DNA of 64,000 nt from Ardenticatenales bacterium (GTDB taxonomy: Bacteria; Chloroflexota; Anaerolineae; Ardenticatenales; Ardenticatenaceae): positions 111,001 to 175,000 of the forward strand of contig JACKAZ010000004.1 in NCBI GenBank assembly GCA_020634795.1, written 5' to 3'. Below are positions 17,823-26,955 of the stretch, one piece after another (positions within the stretch are counted from its first letter, which is position 1; every line of letters starts with the position of its first letter). A program made the position numbers and the translations under genes. Below the pieces are notes generated by a model, which did no database searches, had not been told where the DNA came from, and saw nothing but the letters and a program-made list of their open reading frames with translations.

Positions 17823-17930
17823 GTGACCTATCTAACCCCACGCAAAGGCACTGCCGCTCACCACGGTGCTGCAAGAAATTGGCTCTACGGCGGCAGAAAT
17901 CACCATCAACATTGAGGAGGCTGACCCCGC

Positions 17931-18710
17931 ATGGCGGAACAATCGGTATTGGAAATCAAAGATCTACACGTTGCCGTTGAGGGCAATGAAGTTATTCGTG
18001 GCGTCACCATGACGATCAAGCAGGGCGAAATCCATGCGCTGCTTGGCCCCAACGGTGCGGGCAAATCCACGTTGGGCTATGCGATCATGGGCCATCCCAA
18101 ATACGAGATCACGGGTGGCGAAGTGCTGCTCGACGGCGAAAACCTGCTGGAAATGGAAGCGGACGAGCGTAGCCGCGCCGGTCTCTTCTTGGCCTTCCAA
18201 TATCCGGTCTCGATTCCGGGCGTGACGGTCGCCAACTTCCTGCGCACGGCGCTCAACGCCCGCCGCAGCGAAGACGAGGGCAAGATTAGCCCGATGGCCT
18301 TTCGCAAACTGTTGACCGACAAGATGAACCAGCTCGGCATCGACCGCGCCTTCGCGGGCCGCTACCTGAACGAGGGCTTCTCCGGCGGCGAAAAGAAGCG
18401 GGCCGAGATTCTGCAGCTCGCCACGTTGGAGCCGAAGATTGCGATCCTCGACGAAACCGACTCTGGCTTGGACATCGACGCGATGCGCGTGGTCGCCGAT
18501 GGGGTCAACCAACTGCTTGGCCCCGAAATGGGGATCCTCGTCATCACCCACTACCAACGTTTCCTGAACTATATCAAGCCCGACTTCGTCCATGTCGTGC
18601 TGGACGGCAAGATTGTGGCCCAAGGTGGCCCGGAACTGGCTGAAGAGCTGGACGAGAAGGGGTACGAGTGGGTCCGCGACACCTACGGTGAAAAGGAGAT
18701 GGCGTTATGA
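17931..18710 (+). CDS. sufC: Fe-S cluster assembly ATPase SufC
   Basis: ABC-type ATPase of the SufBCD scaffold complex, which assembles iron-sulfur clusters in the cytosol. The 259 residues include Walker A GPNGAGKST (39-47), the signature SGGEKKRAEILQ and Walker B IAILDETDSGLDID, with the SufC-typical FLAFQYPVSIPG stretch. GAGGAGG lies ten bases upstream of the ATG. The stop overlaps the sufB start by four bases (ATGA), indicating translational coupling. It is the first gene of the suf operon. Confidence 0.98.
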   Translation: MAEQSVLEIKDLHVAVEGNEVIRGVTMTIKQGEIHALLGPNGAGKSTLGYAIMGHPKYEITGGEVLLDGENLLEMEADERSRAGLFLAFQYPVSIPGVTVANFLRTALNARRSEDEGKISPMAFRKLLTDKMNQLGIDRAFAGRYLNEGFSGGEKKRAEILQLATLEPKIAILDETDSGLDIDAMRVVADGVNQLLGPEMGILVITHYQRFLNYIKPDFVHVVLDGKIVAQGGPELAEELDEKGYEWVRDTYGEKEMAL

Positions 18711-20161
18711 CTGACATCCGACATGAAGAGTTTACCGCGCTGAGCGAGAATGAGCGGGTCGCCCTCATCAACAAGGGCTACGAGGAGAAGTACGGCTTCC
18801 GCGACAGCGACGACTTCTACACCTTTAAGAGCCGCAAAGGGCTGGATGCCGATGTCGTGACCCAGATTTCGCGGATGAAGGGCGAGCCGGAGTGGATGTT
18901 GGAGTTCCGGCTCAAATCGCTCGAAATCTTCAACAAGAAGCCGATGCCCACTTGGGGTGGCGGCGGCGCGTTGCAAGAGATCGACTTCGACGATATCTAC
19001 TACTATATGAAGGCCTCGGACAAAGAGGCCAAGTCGTGGGACGATGTGCCGGAAGATGTGAAGCGCACCTTCGACCGGCTCGGCATTCCCGAAGCGGAGC
19101 AGAAGTTCCTGGCGGGCGTGGGCGCGCAGTACGAGTCGGAGGTCGTCTACCACAACATCAAGAAGGAGCTGGAGGCACAAGGCGTCATCTTCCTCTCCAC
19201 CGACCACGCGCTGCAAGAGCACCCCGAGCTGTTCCGCGAATATTTTGCGACCGTGGTGCCGCCCAGTGACAACAAGTTCGCGGCGCTCAACTCGGCGGTC
19301 TGGTCGGGCGGCTCTTTCATCTATGTGCCGCCCGGCATCCATGTCGAAATGCCGCTACAGGCTTATTTCCGCATCAACGCGCAGAACATCGGCCAGTTCG
19401 AGCGCACGCTCATCATCGCCGACGAGGGCAGTTGGGTCCACTACGTGGAAGGCTGCACCGCCCCGAACTACACCACCGATTCGCTCCATTCGGCGGTGGT
19501 CGAGATCATCGTCAAGAAGAACGCCCGCGTCCGGTACACCACGATCCAAAACTGGTCGGATAACGTTTACAACCTCGTTACGAAGCGCACCATCTGTGAA
19601 GAGGGCGCCACGATGGAGTGGGTCGATGGCAACATCGGCTCCAAGCTTACGATGAAATATCCCGCCGTTTACATGATGGGCGAGGGGGCGAAGGGGGAAA
19701 TCCTTTCCATCGCCTTTGCGGGCAAGGGGCAACACCAAGATGCGGGCGCGAAGGCGATCCACGCTGCGCCCAACACCTCATCGGTCATCACCTCGAAGTC
19801 GATCTCGAAGGATGGCGGACGGGCTGGCTATCGCGGCTTGGTGCAGGTGCTGGAAGGGGCGCACGGCTCGAAGTCGAACGTGCTCTGTGACGCGCTGATC
19901 CTCGACGAGGAGAGCCGCTCCGACACCTACCCCTACATCGATATCCGCGAGGACGATGTCTCGATCGGCCACGAGGCGACCGTTTCGAAGGTTGGCGAAG
20001 AGCAGCTCTTCTACCTGATGAGCCGTGGCATCGGCGAAGAAGAGGCGATGAGTATGATCGTCTCCGGCTTCATCGAGCCAATCGTCAAGGAGTTGCCGAT
20101 GGAATATGCGGTCGAGATGAACCGGCTGATCCAACTGGAGATGGAAGGGTCGGTCGGCTAA
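18707..20161 (+). CDS. sufB: Fe-S cluster assembly scaffold SufB
   Basis: A 484-residue member of the SufB/SufD family forming the scaffold with SufC and SufD. Length and landmarks fit SufB: SAVWSGGSFIYVPPGIHVEMPLQAYFRIN, the QNWSDNVYNLVTKR strand and the C-terminal ISRGIGEEEAMSMIVSGFIEPIV-type end (LMSRGIGEEEAMSMIV). It overlaps sufC by four bases. Downstream lies a Uma2 pseudogene, not sufD directly, so an insertion has happened inside the operon. Confidence 0.97.
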   Translation: MTDIRHEEFTALSENERVALINKGYEEKYGFRDSDDFYTFKSRKGLDADVVTQISRMKGEPEWMLEFRLKSLEIFNKKPMPTWGGGGALQEIDFDDIYYYMKASDKEAKSWDDVPEDVKRTFDRLGIPEAEQKFLAGVGAQYESEVVYHNIKKELEAQGVIFLSTDHALQEHPELFREYFATVVPPSDNKFAALNSAVWSGGSFIYVPPGIHVEMPLQAYFRINAQNIGQFERTLIIADEGSWVHYVEGCTAPNYTTDSLHSAVVEIIVKKNARVRYTTIQNWSDNVYNLVTKRTICEEGATMEWVDGNIGSKLTMKYPAVYMMGEGAKGEILSIAFAGKGQHQDAGAKAIHAAPNTSSVITSKSISKDGGRAGYRGLVQVLEGAHGSKSNVLCDALILDEESRSDTYPYIDIREDDVSIGHEATVSKVGEEQLFYLMSRGIGEEEAMSMIVSGFIEPIVKELPMEYAVEMNRLIQLEMEGSVG

Positions 20162-20236
20162 CGGCAACTGCCCGAATGACCGACGGCCGCGCTATCATGG
20201 GGCGGTCGTCGGTCATTTTATGGAAGGAGTGACCCC

Positions 20237-20550
20237 ATGGCGCAAGCAGCAATCGCCTACGCCACAGCAGCGGAATACCTCTTTCACGCGCGCAACGCGC
20301 GGGACAAGCACGAGTACATCGACGGCGAACTGGTGTTATCGTACGATTCCGTCGCTGCAAGAATAGATGGTGATCGCACCAGATCGGCCCCAAGTTGATC
20401 GATTCGTCAAGCGTGACGGCTTTTTGACATTGACCGATGCCAGCGATCTGGCGGATCAGATCGAGATAGACGCCATCGGTTGCACGCTGCGGCTCGATGA
20501 AATTTATGACAAAATAGAATTTCCAGCCCCGGAGTCGGCGGCTGAAGAAG
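20237..20550 (+). pseudogene. Uma2 (DUF820) nuclease-like relic
   Basis: An ATG at 20237 with GGAAGGAG upstream encodes AAEYLFHARNARDKHEYIDG, the N-terminal signature of Uma2 proteins (restriction-like PD-(D/E)XK fold). This frame stops at 20396-20398. A second frame overlapping it encodes VDRFVKRDGFLTLTDASDLA and CTLRLDEIYDKIEFP, the family's C-terminus. The middle of about 100 residues with the catalytic core is missing, and the two halves are out of frame. A normal protein is about 190 residues. It sits between sufB and sufD on the same strand and need not interrupt transcription. Confidence 0.75.
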
Positions 20551-20565
20551 GTGGAGGAACATTTC

Positions 20566-21903
20566 GTGAGTGAGCAACTGATGGAAGTCGAGGCCCTTTC
20601 GGCGGGCAGCGTGGCGTTACAGAGCGAGCGTCACGGCGAACCCGCTTGGCTGCGGGCTATGCGCGACCGCGCATGGGCCACGTATGAGGCGTTGCCTTTC
20701 CCCGATTCCAACCGTGACGAAGCGTGGCGACGCACCAACGTCAAGCGCCTCGCTCGACGCATGGGCGGGCTGCGCCACGCGCCGCAATCCAGCGGAAAGG
20801 CCGCGCTGGAGACCTTGCCCGACGCTGTTCAGGCCGTGTTGCGCGACGACGAAAAGCGCGGTGGTCTGCTGATCCGGCGTGATAACGGCGTGGTTTACCA
20901 TGAATTGGACGAGGAATACAGCGCGCAGGGCGTCGTCTTCATGGATTTGGCCGACGCGATTCAGGCTCATCCGGAGTTGGTGCAGCAGTACCTTTTCTCG
21001 CTGCAAGAGTCGAACGAAGGCAAGTTCGAGGCGCAACATGCCGCCTTCGCCAACGGCGGGGCCTTCCTCTATGTGCCAGCGGGCGTCGTAATCGACCGAC
21101 CGCTACAAGTGATCCACTGGGTCGATGGCAGCGATCTGATGCTTTTCCCCCACACGGTGGTGGCGGTCGGCAAGAATGGCCAAGCCACGGTGATGGACGA
21201 GTATCTCTCCGAGAACGAGACGGGCCTCGTCTTCGTCAACAGCGCCACCGAACTGATCTTGGCGCAGGGGGCGGCACTGATCTATCTGCAATTGCAGAAC
21301 TGGGCCGAGAATGTACACCATCTCAGCTTCAGCCGCGCCAGCACGGCCCGCGACGGCAACCTGAACTGGACCGTCGGTCAATTTGGTGGCAAGCTGACCC
21401 GCTTCCAGACCGAAGCCGAGATGGTCGGTCAAGGCGGCACGGCGCTGCTCAACGGGGTCTTCTTCCCGACCGTGGGGCAGCAACAGGGCAACTACACGTT
21501 GCAGCGGCACGAAGCGCCTTACTGCACCAGCGACCTGCTCTTCAAGGGCGCGATCCGCGAGGAGGGTCGTTCGGTCTACGAGGGCGGTATCAAGGTGGAG
21601 AAGGGGGCGCAGCAGACGGATGCCTATCAGGCCAACCGCAACTTGATGCTGGCCAAGAACGCCCACGCCGACTCGATCCCCAGCCTAGAGATCGAAGCCC
21701 ACGAGGTGCGCTGTACGCACGGTTCCACCACCAGCCAGATGGATCAGGAAGAGCTGTTCTACCTGCAGAGTCGCGGCATTCCGCTCGACCCGGCGACCAA
21801 GCTGGTCGTCGAGGGCTTCTTCGTGCCGGTGCTGGACCGCATTCCGCTCCGTTCGGTCCGTGACCGGCTGAAGGAATCGATCCAACGGAAGATGGCATTG
21901 TAA
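20566..21903 (+). CDS. sufD: Fe-S cluster assembly protein SufD
   Basis: SufB paralogue that completes the SufBC2D scaffold and is linked to iron entry. The 445 residues include FANGGAFLYVPAGVVIDRPL, LQNWAENVHHLSFSRA and the C-terminal YLQSRGIPLDPATKLVVEGF. GTG at 20566 is chosen because GGAGG lies eight bases upstream; an in-frame GTG at 20551 overlaps that site. The N-terminal helix has the SufD-type WLRAMRDRAWATYEALPFPD motif. sufS follows after 12 bases. Confidence 0.96.
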   Translation: MSEQLMEVEALSAGSVALQSERHGEPAWLRAMRDRAWATYEALPFPDSNRDEAWRRTNVKRLARRMGGLRHAPQSSGKAALETLPDAVQAVLRDDEKRGGLLIRRDNGVVYHELDEEYSAQGVVFMDLADAIQAHPELVQQYLFSLQESNEGKFEAQHAAFANGGAFLYVPAGVVIDRPLQVIHWVDGSDLMLFPHTVVAVGKNGQATVMDEYLSENETGLVFVNSATELILAQGAALIYLQLQNWAENVHHLSFSRASTARDGNLNWTVGQFGGKLTRFQTEAEMVGQGGTALLNGVFFPTVGQQQGNYTLQRHEAPYCTSDLLFKGAIREEGRSVYEGGIKVEKGAQQTDAYQANRNLMLAKNAHADSIPSLEIEAHEVRCTHGSTTSQMDQEELFYLQSRGIPLDPATKLVVEGFFVPVLDRIPLRSVRDRLKESIQRKMAL

Positions 21904-21915
21904 ACCACGATTCCC

Positions 21916-23181
21916 ATGACCCAAGCTGTTTCCACGCAGACGATGGCATCGCCGCCCGTCGACCAATCCGGTTGGCGGGCGGATTTCCCCATTTTGCAGC
22001 GCAAAATCCACGACATGCCGTTGATCTACTTGGACAGCGCCGCGTCGACGCAGAAGCCCCAACGGGTGCTCGACGCGATGACATCGTTCTACGCGCAGCA
22101 CAACAGCAACGTCCATCGTGGGATCCACACCTTGTCCGAAGAAGCCACCACCGCCTACGAAGCGGCGCGCGACAAGGTTACGAGCTTCATCAACGCTTCC
22201 TCGCGCCAAGAGGTCGTCTTCACCCGCAACACGACCGAAAGCATCAACCTGTTGGCGCAGAGCTGGGCGCGCGCCAACCTGCGCGGGGGGGATGTGGTGC
22301 TGCTGAGCGAGATGGAGCACCATGCCAATCTGGTGCCGTGGCAACTGCTCCGCCAGCAGATCGGCATTGAACTGCGCTTCATTCCCGTCACCGACGAGGG
22401 ACGGTTAGAGCTTGAGGCACTCGACGCGCTTTTGGACGAGCGGGTCAAGCTGCTGTCGGTGGCGCATGTCAGCAATGTGCTCGGCACGATCAACCCGGTT
22501 GAACTGTTGATCGCGCGGGCGCATGGGGTAGGGGCGCGGGTCCATCTGGATGCGGCGCAGAGCGTGCCGCACATGCCGGTCGACGTGCAAGCGCTCAACG
22601 TAGACTTTCTCTCCTTCAGCGGCCACAAGATGTGCGGCCCCACGGGGATCGGCATCTTTTGGGGCCGCAAAGCGCTGCTTAACGCAATGCCTCCCTTCTT
22701 GGGTGGCGGCGACATGATTTCGGTCGTCACCTTGGACGAGGTGACGTGGGCCGATCTGCCGCACAAGTTCGAGGCCGGTACGCCCAGCATCGCCGAAGCG
22801 ATTGGTCTGGGGGCGGCGATCGACTATCTGAGCGAGATCGGCATGGCGACGATCCACGGCCACGAGCAGGCGCTAACGGCCTACGCGCTGGAAGCGTGCG
22901 CGCAGATCGACGGGCTACAGTTACTCGGCCCTTCGTCCGCCAATGAGCGGGCGGGGCTGCTGACCTTCACGCTTGACGGGGTGCATCCGCACGACATCGC
23001 GGCCACGCTCGATGAGCGGGCCATCGCGATTCGCGCCGGTCATCACTGTGCCCAGCCGCTGCACGCCCGTTTCGGTATCCCGGCCTCGGCCCGCGCCAGC
23101 TTCTACCTGTACAATGAAGCGTGGGAAATCGATGCGCTGGTCGAAGGTCTTGAAGAGGCGCAGCGACTCTACGCTTTCTGA
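21916..23181 (+). CDS. sufS: cysteine desulfurase SufS
   Basis: A 421-residue class V aminotransferase-fold PLP enzyme that removes sulfur from cysteine as an enzyme persulfide. PLP lysine K238 lies in SFSGHKMCGPTGIG, and the catalytic cysteine C378 in IRAGHHCAQPLH, with the short loop typical of group II (SufS) enzymes. The HHANLVPW stretch of the family is also present. The presence of sufU, not sufE, downstream suggests SufU accepts the persulfide. It starts 12 bases after sufD. Confidence 0.97.
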   Translation: MTQAVSTQTMASPPVDQSGWRADFPILQRKIHDMPLIYLDSAASTQKPQRVLDAMTSFYAQHNSNVHRGIHTLSEEATTAYEAARDKVTSFINASSRQEVVFTRNTTESINLLAQSWARANLRGGDVVLLSEMEHHANLVPWQLLRQQIGIELRFIPVTDEGRLELEALDALLDERVKLLSVAHVSNVLGTINPVELLIARAHGVGARVHLDAAQSVPHMPVDVQALNVDFLSFSGHKMCGPTGIGIFWGRKALLNAMPPFLGGGDMISVVTLDEVTWADLPHKFEAGTPSIAEAIGLGAAIDYLSEIGMATIHGHEQALTAYALEACAQIDGLQLLGPSSANERAGLLTFTLDGVHPHDIAATLDERAIAIRAGHHCAQPLHARFGIPASARASFYLYNEAWEIDALVEGLEEAQRLYAF

Positions 23182-23319
23182 TATCGAAAATAGAGAATCG
23201 GGCGCCTTGCGGATGACGTCGTTCTTTCAATGTTTTGCCATCTGTCCTATTCTCCATTCGCTATTCTCCACCTAAACATCTGAATTCCCACCGCAACAAC
23301 CAACCCGGCCCTAACAACC

Positions 23320-23712
23320 ATGGACCCGCTCGCCCGCGAAACGATCATCGACTACTACCGCAATCCCCGCAACAAGGGCCATTTGGACGCGCCAACGGTC
23401 AGCCATGAGGAGAAGAATCCGACCTGTGGGGATGTCGTCACCATCGAGCTGATGATCGAAGATGGGGTGATTCAGGATGTGCGCTTCGACGGCCACGGCT
23501 GCTCGATCAGCCAAGCGGCGGCGTCGATGCTGACCGAGCGGGTGATGGGGCAGTCGCTGGCAGATGTGCAAGCGCTCGACAAGGAGGCCGTGATGGAAAT
23601 GCTGGGTATCGAACTCGGCCCCGCTCGGCTGAAATGCGCCCTGCTCGGCCTTAAAGCGTTAAAGGTTGGGGCCTATGGCTTGGAGAGTTGGGATTGGCAG
23701 CGGGGCAGTTGA
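23320..23712 (+). CDS. sufU: SufU-type sulfur transfer protein
   Basis: A 130-residue IscU-like protein with three conserved cysteines C36 (KNPTCGDVV), C61 (DGHGCSISQAAASML) and C106 (RLKCALLGLKAL), plus D38 as a zinc ligand. The 18-20 residue insertion between C61 and C106 relative to IscU and the ASML segment indicate SufU. SufU exchanges zinc ligands with SufS to accept persulfide sulfur. It lies 138 bases after sufS, the spacer holding low-complexity words, and is probably still in the operon. Confidence 0.93.
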   Translation: MDPLARETIIDYYRNPRNKGHLDAPTVSHEEKNPTCGDVVTIELMIEDGVIQDVRFDGHGCSISQAAASMLTERVMGQSLADVQALDKEAVMEMLGIELGPARLKCALLGLKALKVGAYGLESWDWQRGS

Positions 23713-23791
23713 GCGGTTGAACATTCGAGCGTTAGAACAGGATGTCGAGGGGACATCGCACCCCTCATCGAGATAGAAAATAGGACAAGGG

Positions 23792-24109
23792 ATGGCTAAA
23801 TTGGTAACGGTGGCGACCGTGGACGAAATCCCAGCGGGGCAGGCGATCACGGTGATGCTGGACGACTACGATATTCTGATTGCCCATGTTGAAGGCGAAG
23901 GCTACTTCGCCATCGACGATGTTTGTACGCATGATGATGGGCCGTTGGGGGAAGGGGAGCTGTGCGGCTACGCGGTCGAATGTCCGCGCCACGGCGCGAC
24001 CTTCGATGTCCGCAGCGGCGAAGCGCTGACCCTGCCCGCGATCCAGCCCGTTCGCCCCTTCCGCGTGGTGGTCGACGGCGACGAGATCAAGGTGGCGCTG
24101 CCGGAGTGA
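23792..24109 (+). CDS. Rieske-type [2Fe-2S] ferredoxin
   Basis: A 105-residue single-domain Rieske protein with ligands C45/H47 (DVCTHDDGPLGEG) and C64/H67 (ECPRHGATFDVRSG). No signal peptide or membrane anchor, so it is a soluble electron carrier of the NirD/ferredoxin-subunit type. Such small Rieske proteins are common just after suf genes in several phyla. An electron donor role in cluster assembly or a ring-hydroxylation partner are both possible; only the former is supported by location. Confidence 0.93.
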   Translation: MAKLVTVATVDEIPAGQAITVMLDDYDILIAHVEGEGYFAIDDVCTHDDGPLGEGELCGYAVECPRHGATFDVRSGEALTLPAIQPVRPFRVVVDGDEIKVALPE

Positions 24110-24333
24110 CGTGGGATGGAGCTGAGGGCGCTTAAGGAGCGAGGGGAGCTGGGGGGGTAACACCCGCATGGCGGTGAGGTGCGTCAGGGGCGTGCTTTTC
24201 GAGCCGTCACAGCGGCAGAGCGGTGAGACGACTTCCACCCTCTCCCCCATCCGCCATGCGTTAATCTCCATACCCCGTTATCCGTCTTATCCCCGCGAAT
24301 TTATCGGCATTGATGAGCCAACAGGAGAGAACG

Positions 24334-24726
24334 ATGAGTCTGAATTACAACCAAGAAAATCCCGATGTGAACATGGCGCTGGTCGAATCGAGTCGCAGCG
24401 CGGTGGAGGGCGGAGAGCAGCCGACCGAAGAGGCGGTGCGCGAATCGCTGAAGCAGGTCGTCGATCCTGAAATTGGGCTGGATGTCGTCGCACTCGGCCT
24501 GATCGAAATGGTCAATTTCATTCCCGACGACAAGCTGATCGACGTGGATATGCTGCTGACCACGCCTTTCTGCCCCTATGCACCGTGGATGGTGCAGCAG
24601 GTGAAAGAGAAAGCCGAATTTGCCGCGCCCGGCTGGACGGCGGATGTCGAAGTCTTGGCCAAGCAGTGGGATCCGTCGATGATGGAAGATCCGGGGCTGC
24701 TGGGCTTTGGTGCGGGCGGCTGGTAA
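24334..24726 (+). CDS. MIP18/DUF59 family Fe-S assembly protein (SufT-like)
   Basis: A 130-residue protein with the DUF59 core: EAVRESLKQVVDPEIGLDVV (conserved DPE), then VDMLLTTPFCPYAPWM with the characteristic Cys. It may help mature Fe-S proteins like SufT, and the suf neighbourhood supports that. ATG 24334 is preferred since AGGAGAG lies five bases upstream; an upstream TTG has no site. The C-terminus (PSMMEDPGLLGFGAGGW) is unusual in its Gly/Trp ending. The sulfurtransferase follows 25 bases later. Confidence 0.88.
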   Translation: MSLNYNQENPDVNMALVESSRSAVEGGEQPTEEAVRESLKQVVDPEIGLDVVALGLIEMVNFIPDDKLIDVDMLLTTPFCPYAPWMVQQVKEKAEFAAPGWTADVEVLAKQWDPSMMEDPGLLGFGAGGW

Positions 24727-24751
24727 AGAGCGAAAAAGCACGGAGGAGAGA

Positions 24752-25621
24752 ATGGGAACGGAAACAATCGCCGCACGCGGCTACGATCAGCCCGAAATGT
24801 TGGTCAGCACCGATTGGGTTGCCGAGCACAAAGACGACCCGAATGTTGTGCTTTTGGAAAGCAACGAAGATATCCTGCTCTACGACTTGGGCCACATTCC
24901 GGGCGCGCTGAAGATCGACTGGCACGACGACCTGAACGACGCGCTACGCCGCGACTACATCAACACTGCCGACTTCGAAGCGCTGGCCAGTCGGCTCGGT
25001 ATCACGCCGGAAAGCACCGTGGTCTTTTATGGTGACAAGAACAACTGGTGGGCAACCTATGCGCTGTGGGTCTTCCGCCTCTTTGGTCACGAGGATTTGC
25101 GGGTGATGGATGGCGGCCGCCAAAAGTGGATCGACGAGGGTCGGGAGCTGACGCGGGAGGTGCCCACGGTCGAAGCGACCGATTATCGCGCCAACGGCCG
25201 TAACGACGAACCGATTCGCGCCTTCCGCCAAGATGTGCTCGACCACATCGGCCAACAGGGTCAACTGGTGGACGTGCGATCCCCGCAGGAGTACAGCGGC
25301 GAAAAGCTGCACATGCCCGATTATCCGCAAGAGGGGGCGATGCGCGGCGGCCACATCCCGGGCGCGCGCAACGTGCCGTGGAGTCGTGCGGTCAACGAGG
25401 ATGGCACCTTCAAAGATGCGCCAGCGTTGCGCGAAATCTACGAAACCGAGCAGTCGCTGGATCCCACCGCGCCGACCATCGCCTACTGCCGCATCGGCGA
25501 ACGGTCCAGCCACACGTGGTTCGTGCTGACCTACCTGCTCGGCTATCCGGAGGTGCGCAACTACGATGGCTCGTGGACCGAATGGGGCAACTTGGTGGGC
25601 GTGCCGATCGAGCGACCCTAG
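24752..25621 (+). CDS. thiosulfate/3-mercaptopyruvate sulfurtransferase
   Basis: Two tandem rhodanese domains in 289 residues. The second contains the active cysteine C246 in IAYCRIGERSSHTWF, whose CRIGERS loop fits thiosulfate-preferring members. The first domain has FYGDKNNWW in place of the active loop and is inactive. The enzyme moves sulfane sulfur to an acceptor, here perhaps supplying the neighbouring suf and ThiF proteins. ATG 24752 is selected for GGAGGAGAG just upstream. A strong hairpin follows at 25647. Confidence 0.92.
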   Translation: MGTETIAARGYDQPEMLVSTDWVAEHKDDPNVVLLESNEDILLYDLGHIPGALKIDWHDDLNDALRRDYINTADFEALASRLGITPESTVVFYGDKNNWWATYALWVFRLFGHEDLRVMDGGRQKWIDEGRELTREVPTVEATDYRANGRNDEPIRAFRQDVLDHIGQQGQLVDVRSPQEYSGEKLHMPDYPQEGAMRGGHIPGARNVPWSRAVNEDGTFKDAPALREIYETEQSLDPTAPTIAYCRIGERSSHTWFVLTYLLGYPEVRNYDGSWTEWGNLVGVPIERP

Positions 25622-25646
25622 CGTCGCCATGGGGAATTCATTCACG

Positions 25647-25682
25647 AAAGGAGCCGAGGCAGAGCGCCCGAGGCTCCTTTTA
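25647..25682 (+). terminator. Rho-independent terminator after the sulfurtransferase
   Basis: AAAGGAGCC (25647-25655) pairs with GGCTCCTTT (25672-25680), followed by T and A; the loop has a further GAGG/CCGA-like pairing. It ends the suf-Rieske-DUF59-sulfurtransferase transcript before the rhodanese-ThiF gene. Confidence 0.75.
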
Positions 25683-25845
25683 GCGTTCAAACGTTCAAGC
25701 GTGAAAAGGCGGGGCGAGGGCACGCAACATCCCTCAACGGCGAAGCGGTGAAACATTTACCCGCCTCACCCCCTTCGCGCTTCGCCATTCTCCACTTCCC
25801 CGCTGAGCAGCAACCCTGCCCCATCAATCGCCAAGGAACAGACGG

Positions 25846-26955
25846 ATGCACAACTTGTCCCAAAGCCCGGTGCCGGAAATCGATGCGGCGCAGTTGAGCC
25901 GCGAATTGGCGGTCTGGCATCTGATCGATGTGCGTGAGCCGGAGGAGTGGGCGCAGGGCCATCTGGCGGAGGCGACCCACATTCCGCTGGGCCAACTTGC
26001 GCGGACGGTCGAGACAGTCGGCCTGTCGCACGACCGCCCCATCGCGCTTTACTGCGCGACCGGCGTTCGCAGCGTGCTCGCAGGGCAGACACTGCAAAGC
26101 TTGGGCTACCGCCACGTCGTGTCGTTGCGGGGCGGCGTGGTGGCATGGCAGCACGCCGCACTGCCCCTCGTCAGCCCGTGGCCCTTCAGCGCGATGCAAC
26201 GTGAACGCTACGACCGTCATCTGCGCTTACGCCATGTGGGGGCCGAGGGGCAGGCTAAGTTGCTGCACGCCAAAGTGCTGATCGTCGGAGCGGGCGGTTT
26301 GGGCAGCCCCGCCGCGCTCTACTTGGCGGCGGCGGGCGTGGGCACGATTGGCATCATAGACCATGACCGTGTCGAGCGCTCCAACTTGCAACGCCAGATC
26401 CTGCACCGCGAAGCGACCGTGGGCCAACCGAAGGTCGACTCCGCAGCGGCCGCGATCAGCGCGCTGAACCCCGATGTGACGGTCGTTGCGTACCACAGGG
26501 CGCTCACCGCCGACAACGCGCTGGAGATCATCGCGGACTACGACGTGATCATCAACGGCTGCGACAACTTCCCCACGCGCTACCTGCTGAGCGATGCCTG
26601 CGTGTTGACGGGCAAGCCGCTCGTCGATGGCTCGATCTATCAATTCGAGGGGCAGGTGACCCTCTATAACTACGAGGGCGGGCCGACCTACCGCTCTCTC
26701 TTCCCCACGCCGCCGCCCGCTGGTGCGGTGCCGAACTGTGCCGAAGGGGGCGTTTTGGGCGTGCTGGCAGGCGTGATCGGGACCCTTCAGGCGCTCGAAG
26801 CGATCAAGCTCATTCTGGGCATCGGTGACCCGCTTTCGGGCAGGCTGCTGCTCTTTGACGCGCTCACCACCGAATTCCGCGAAGTGGCGATCCGCAAAGC
26901 CGACGACGAGCCGCCGATCACCGCCTTGACCGACTACGAAGCCTTCTGTCGGTAA
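25846..26955 (+). CDS. rhodanese-ThiF/MoeB fusion (sulfur-carrier adenylyltransferase)
   Basis: The 369-residue protein carries a rhodanese domain first (about 10-108, active C70 in ALYCATGVRS) and a ThiF/MoeB-type E1-like domain second (about 120-350). The latter shows VLIVGAGGLGSPAALYL and the catalytic C298 in VPNCAEGGVLG. MoeZ-type enzymes normally have ThiF first and rhodanese last, so domain order is reversed. The structural zinc site of MoeB is absent: TYRS (281-284) stands where CYRC is usual, with no CxxC near the C-terminus. It likely activates a small sulfur carrier (MoaD, ThiS or CysO-like), but no carrier gene is nearby. It follows the Fe-S region but lies after its terminator. 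Confidence 0.9.
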   Translation: MHNLSQSPVPEIDAAQLSRELAVWHLIDVREPEEWAQGHLAEATHIPLGQLARTVETVGLSHDRPIALYCATGVRSVLAGQTLQSLGYRHVVSLRGGVVAWQHAALPLVSPWPFSAMQRERYDRHLRLRHVGAEGQAKLLHAKVLIVGAGGLGSPAALYLAAAGVGTIGIIDHDRVERSNLQRQILHREATVGQPKVDSAAAAISALNPDVTVVAYHRALTADNALEIIADYDVIINGCDNFPTRYLLSDACVLTGKPLVDGSIYQFEGQVTLYNYEGGPTYRSLFPTPPPAGAVPNCAEGGVLGVLAGVIGTLQALEAIKLILGIGDPLSGRLLLFDALTTEFREVAIRKADDEPPITALTDYEAFCR

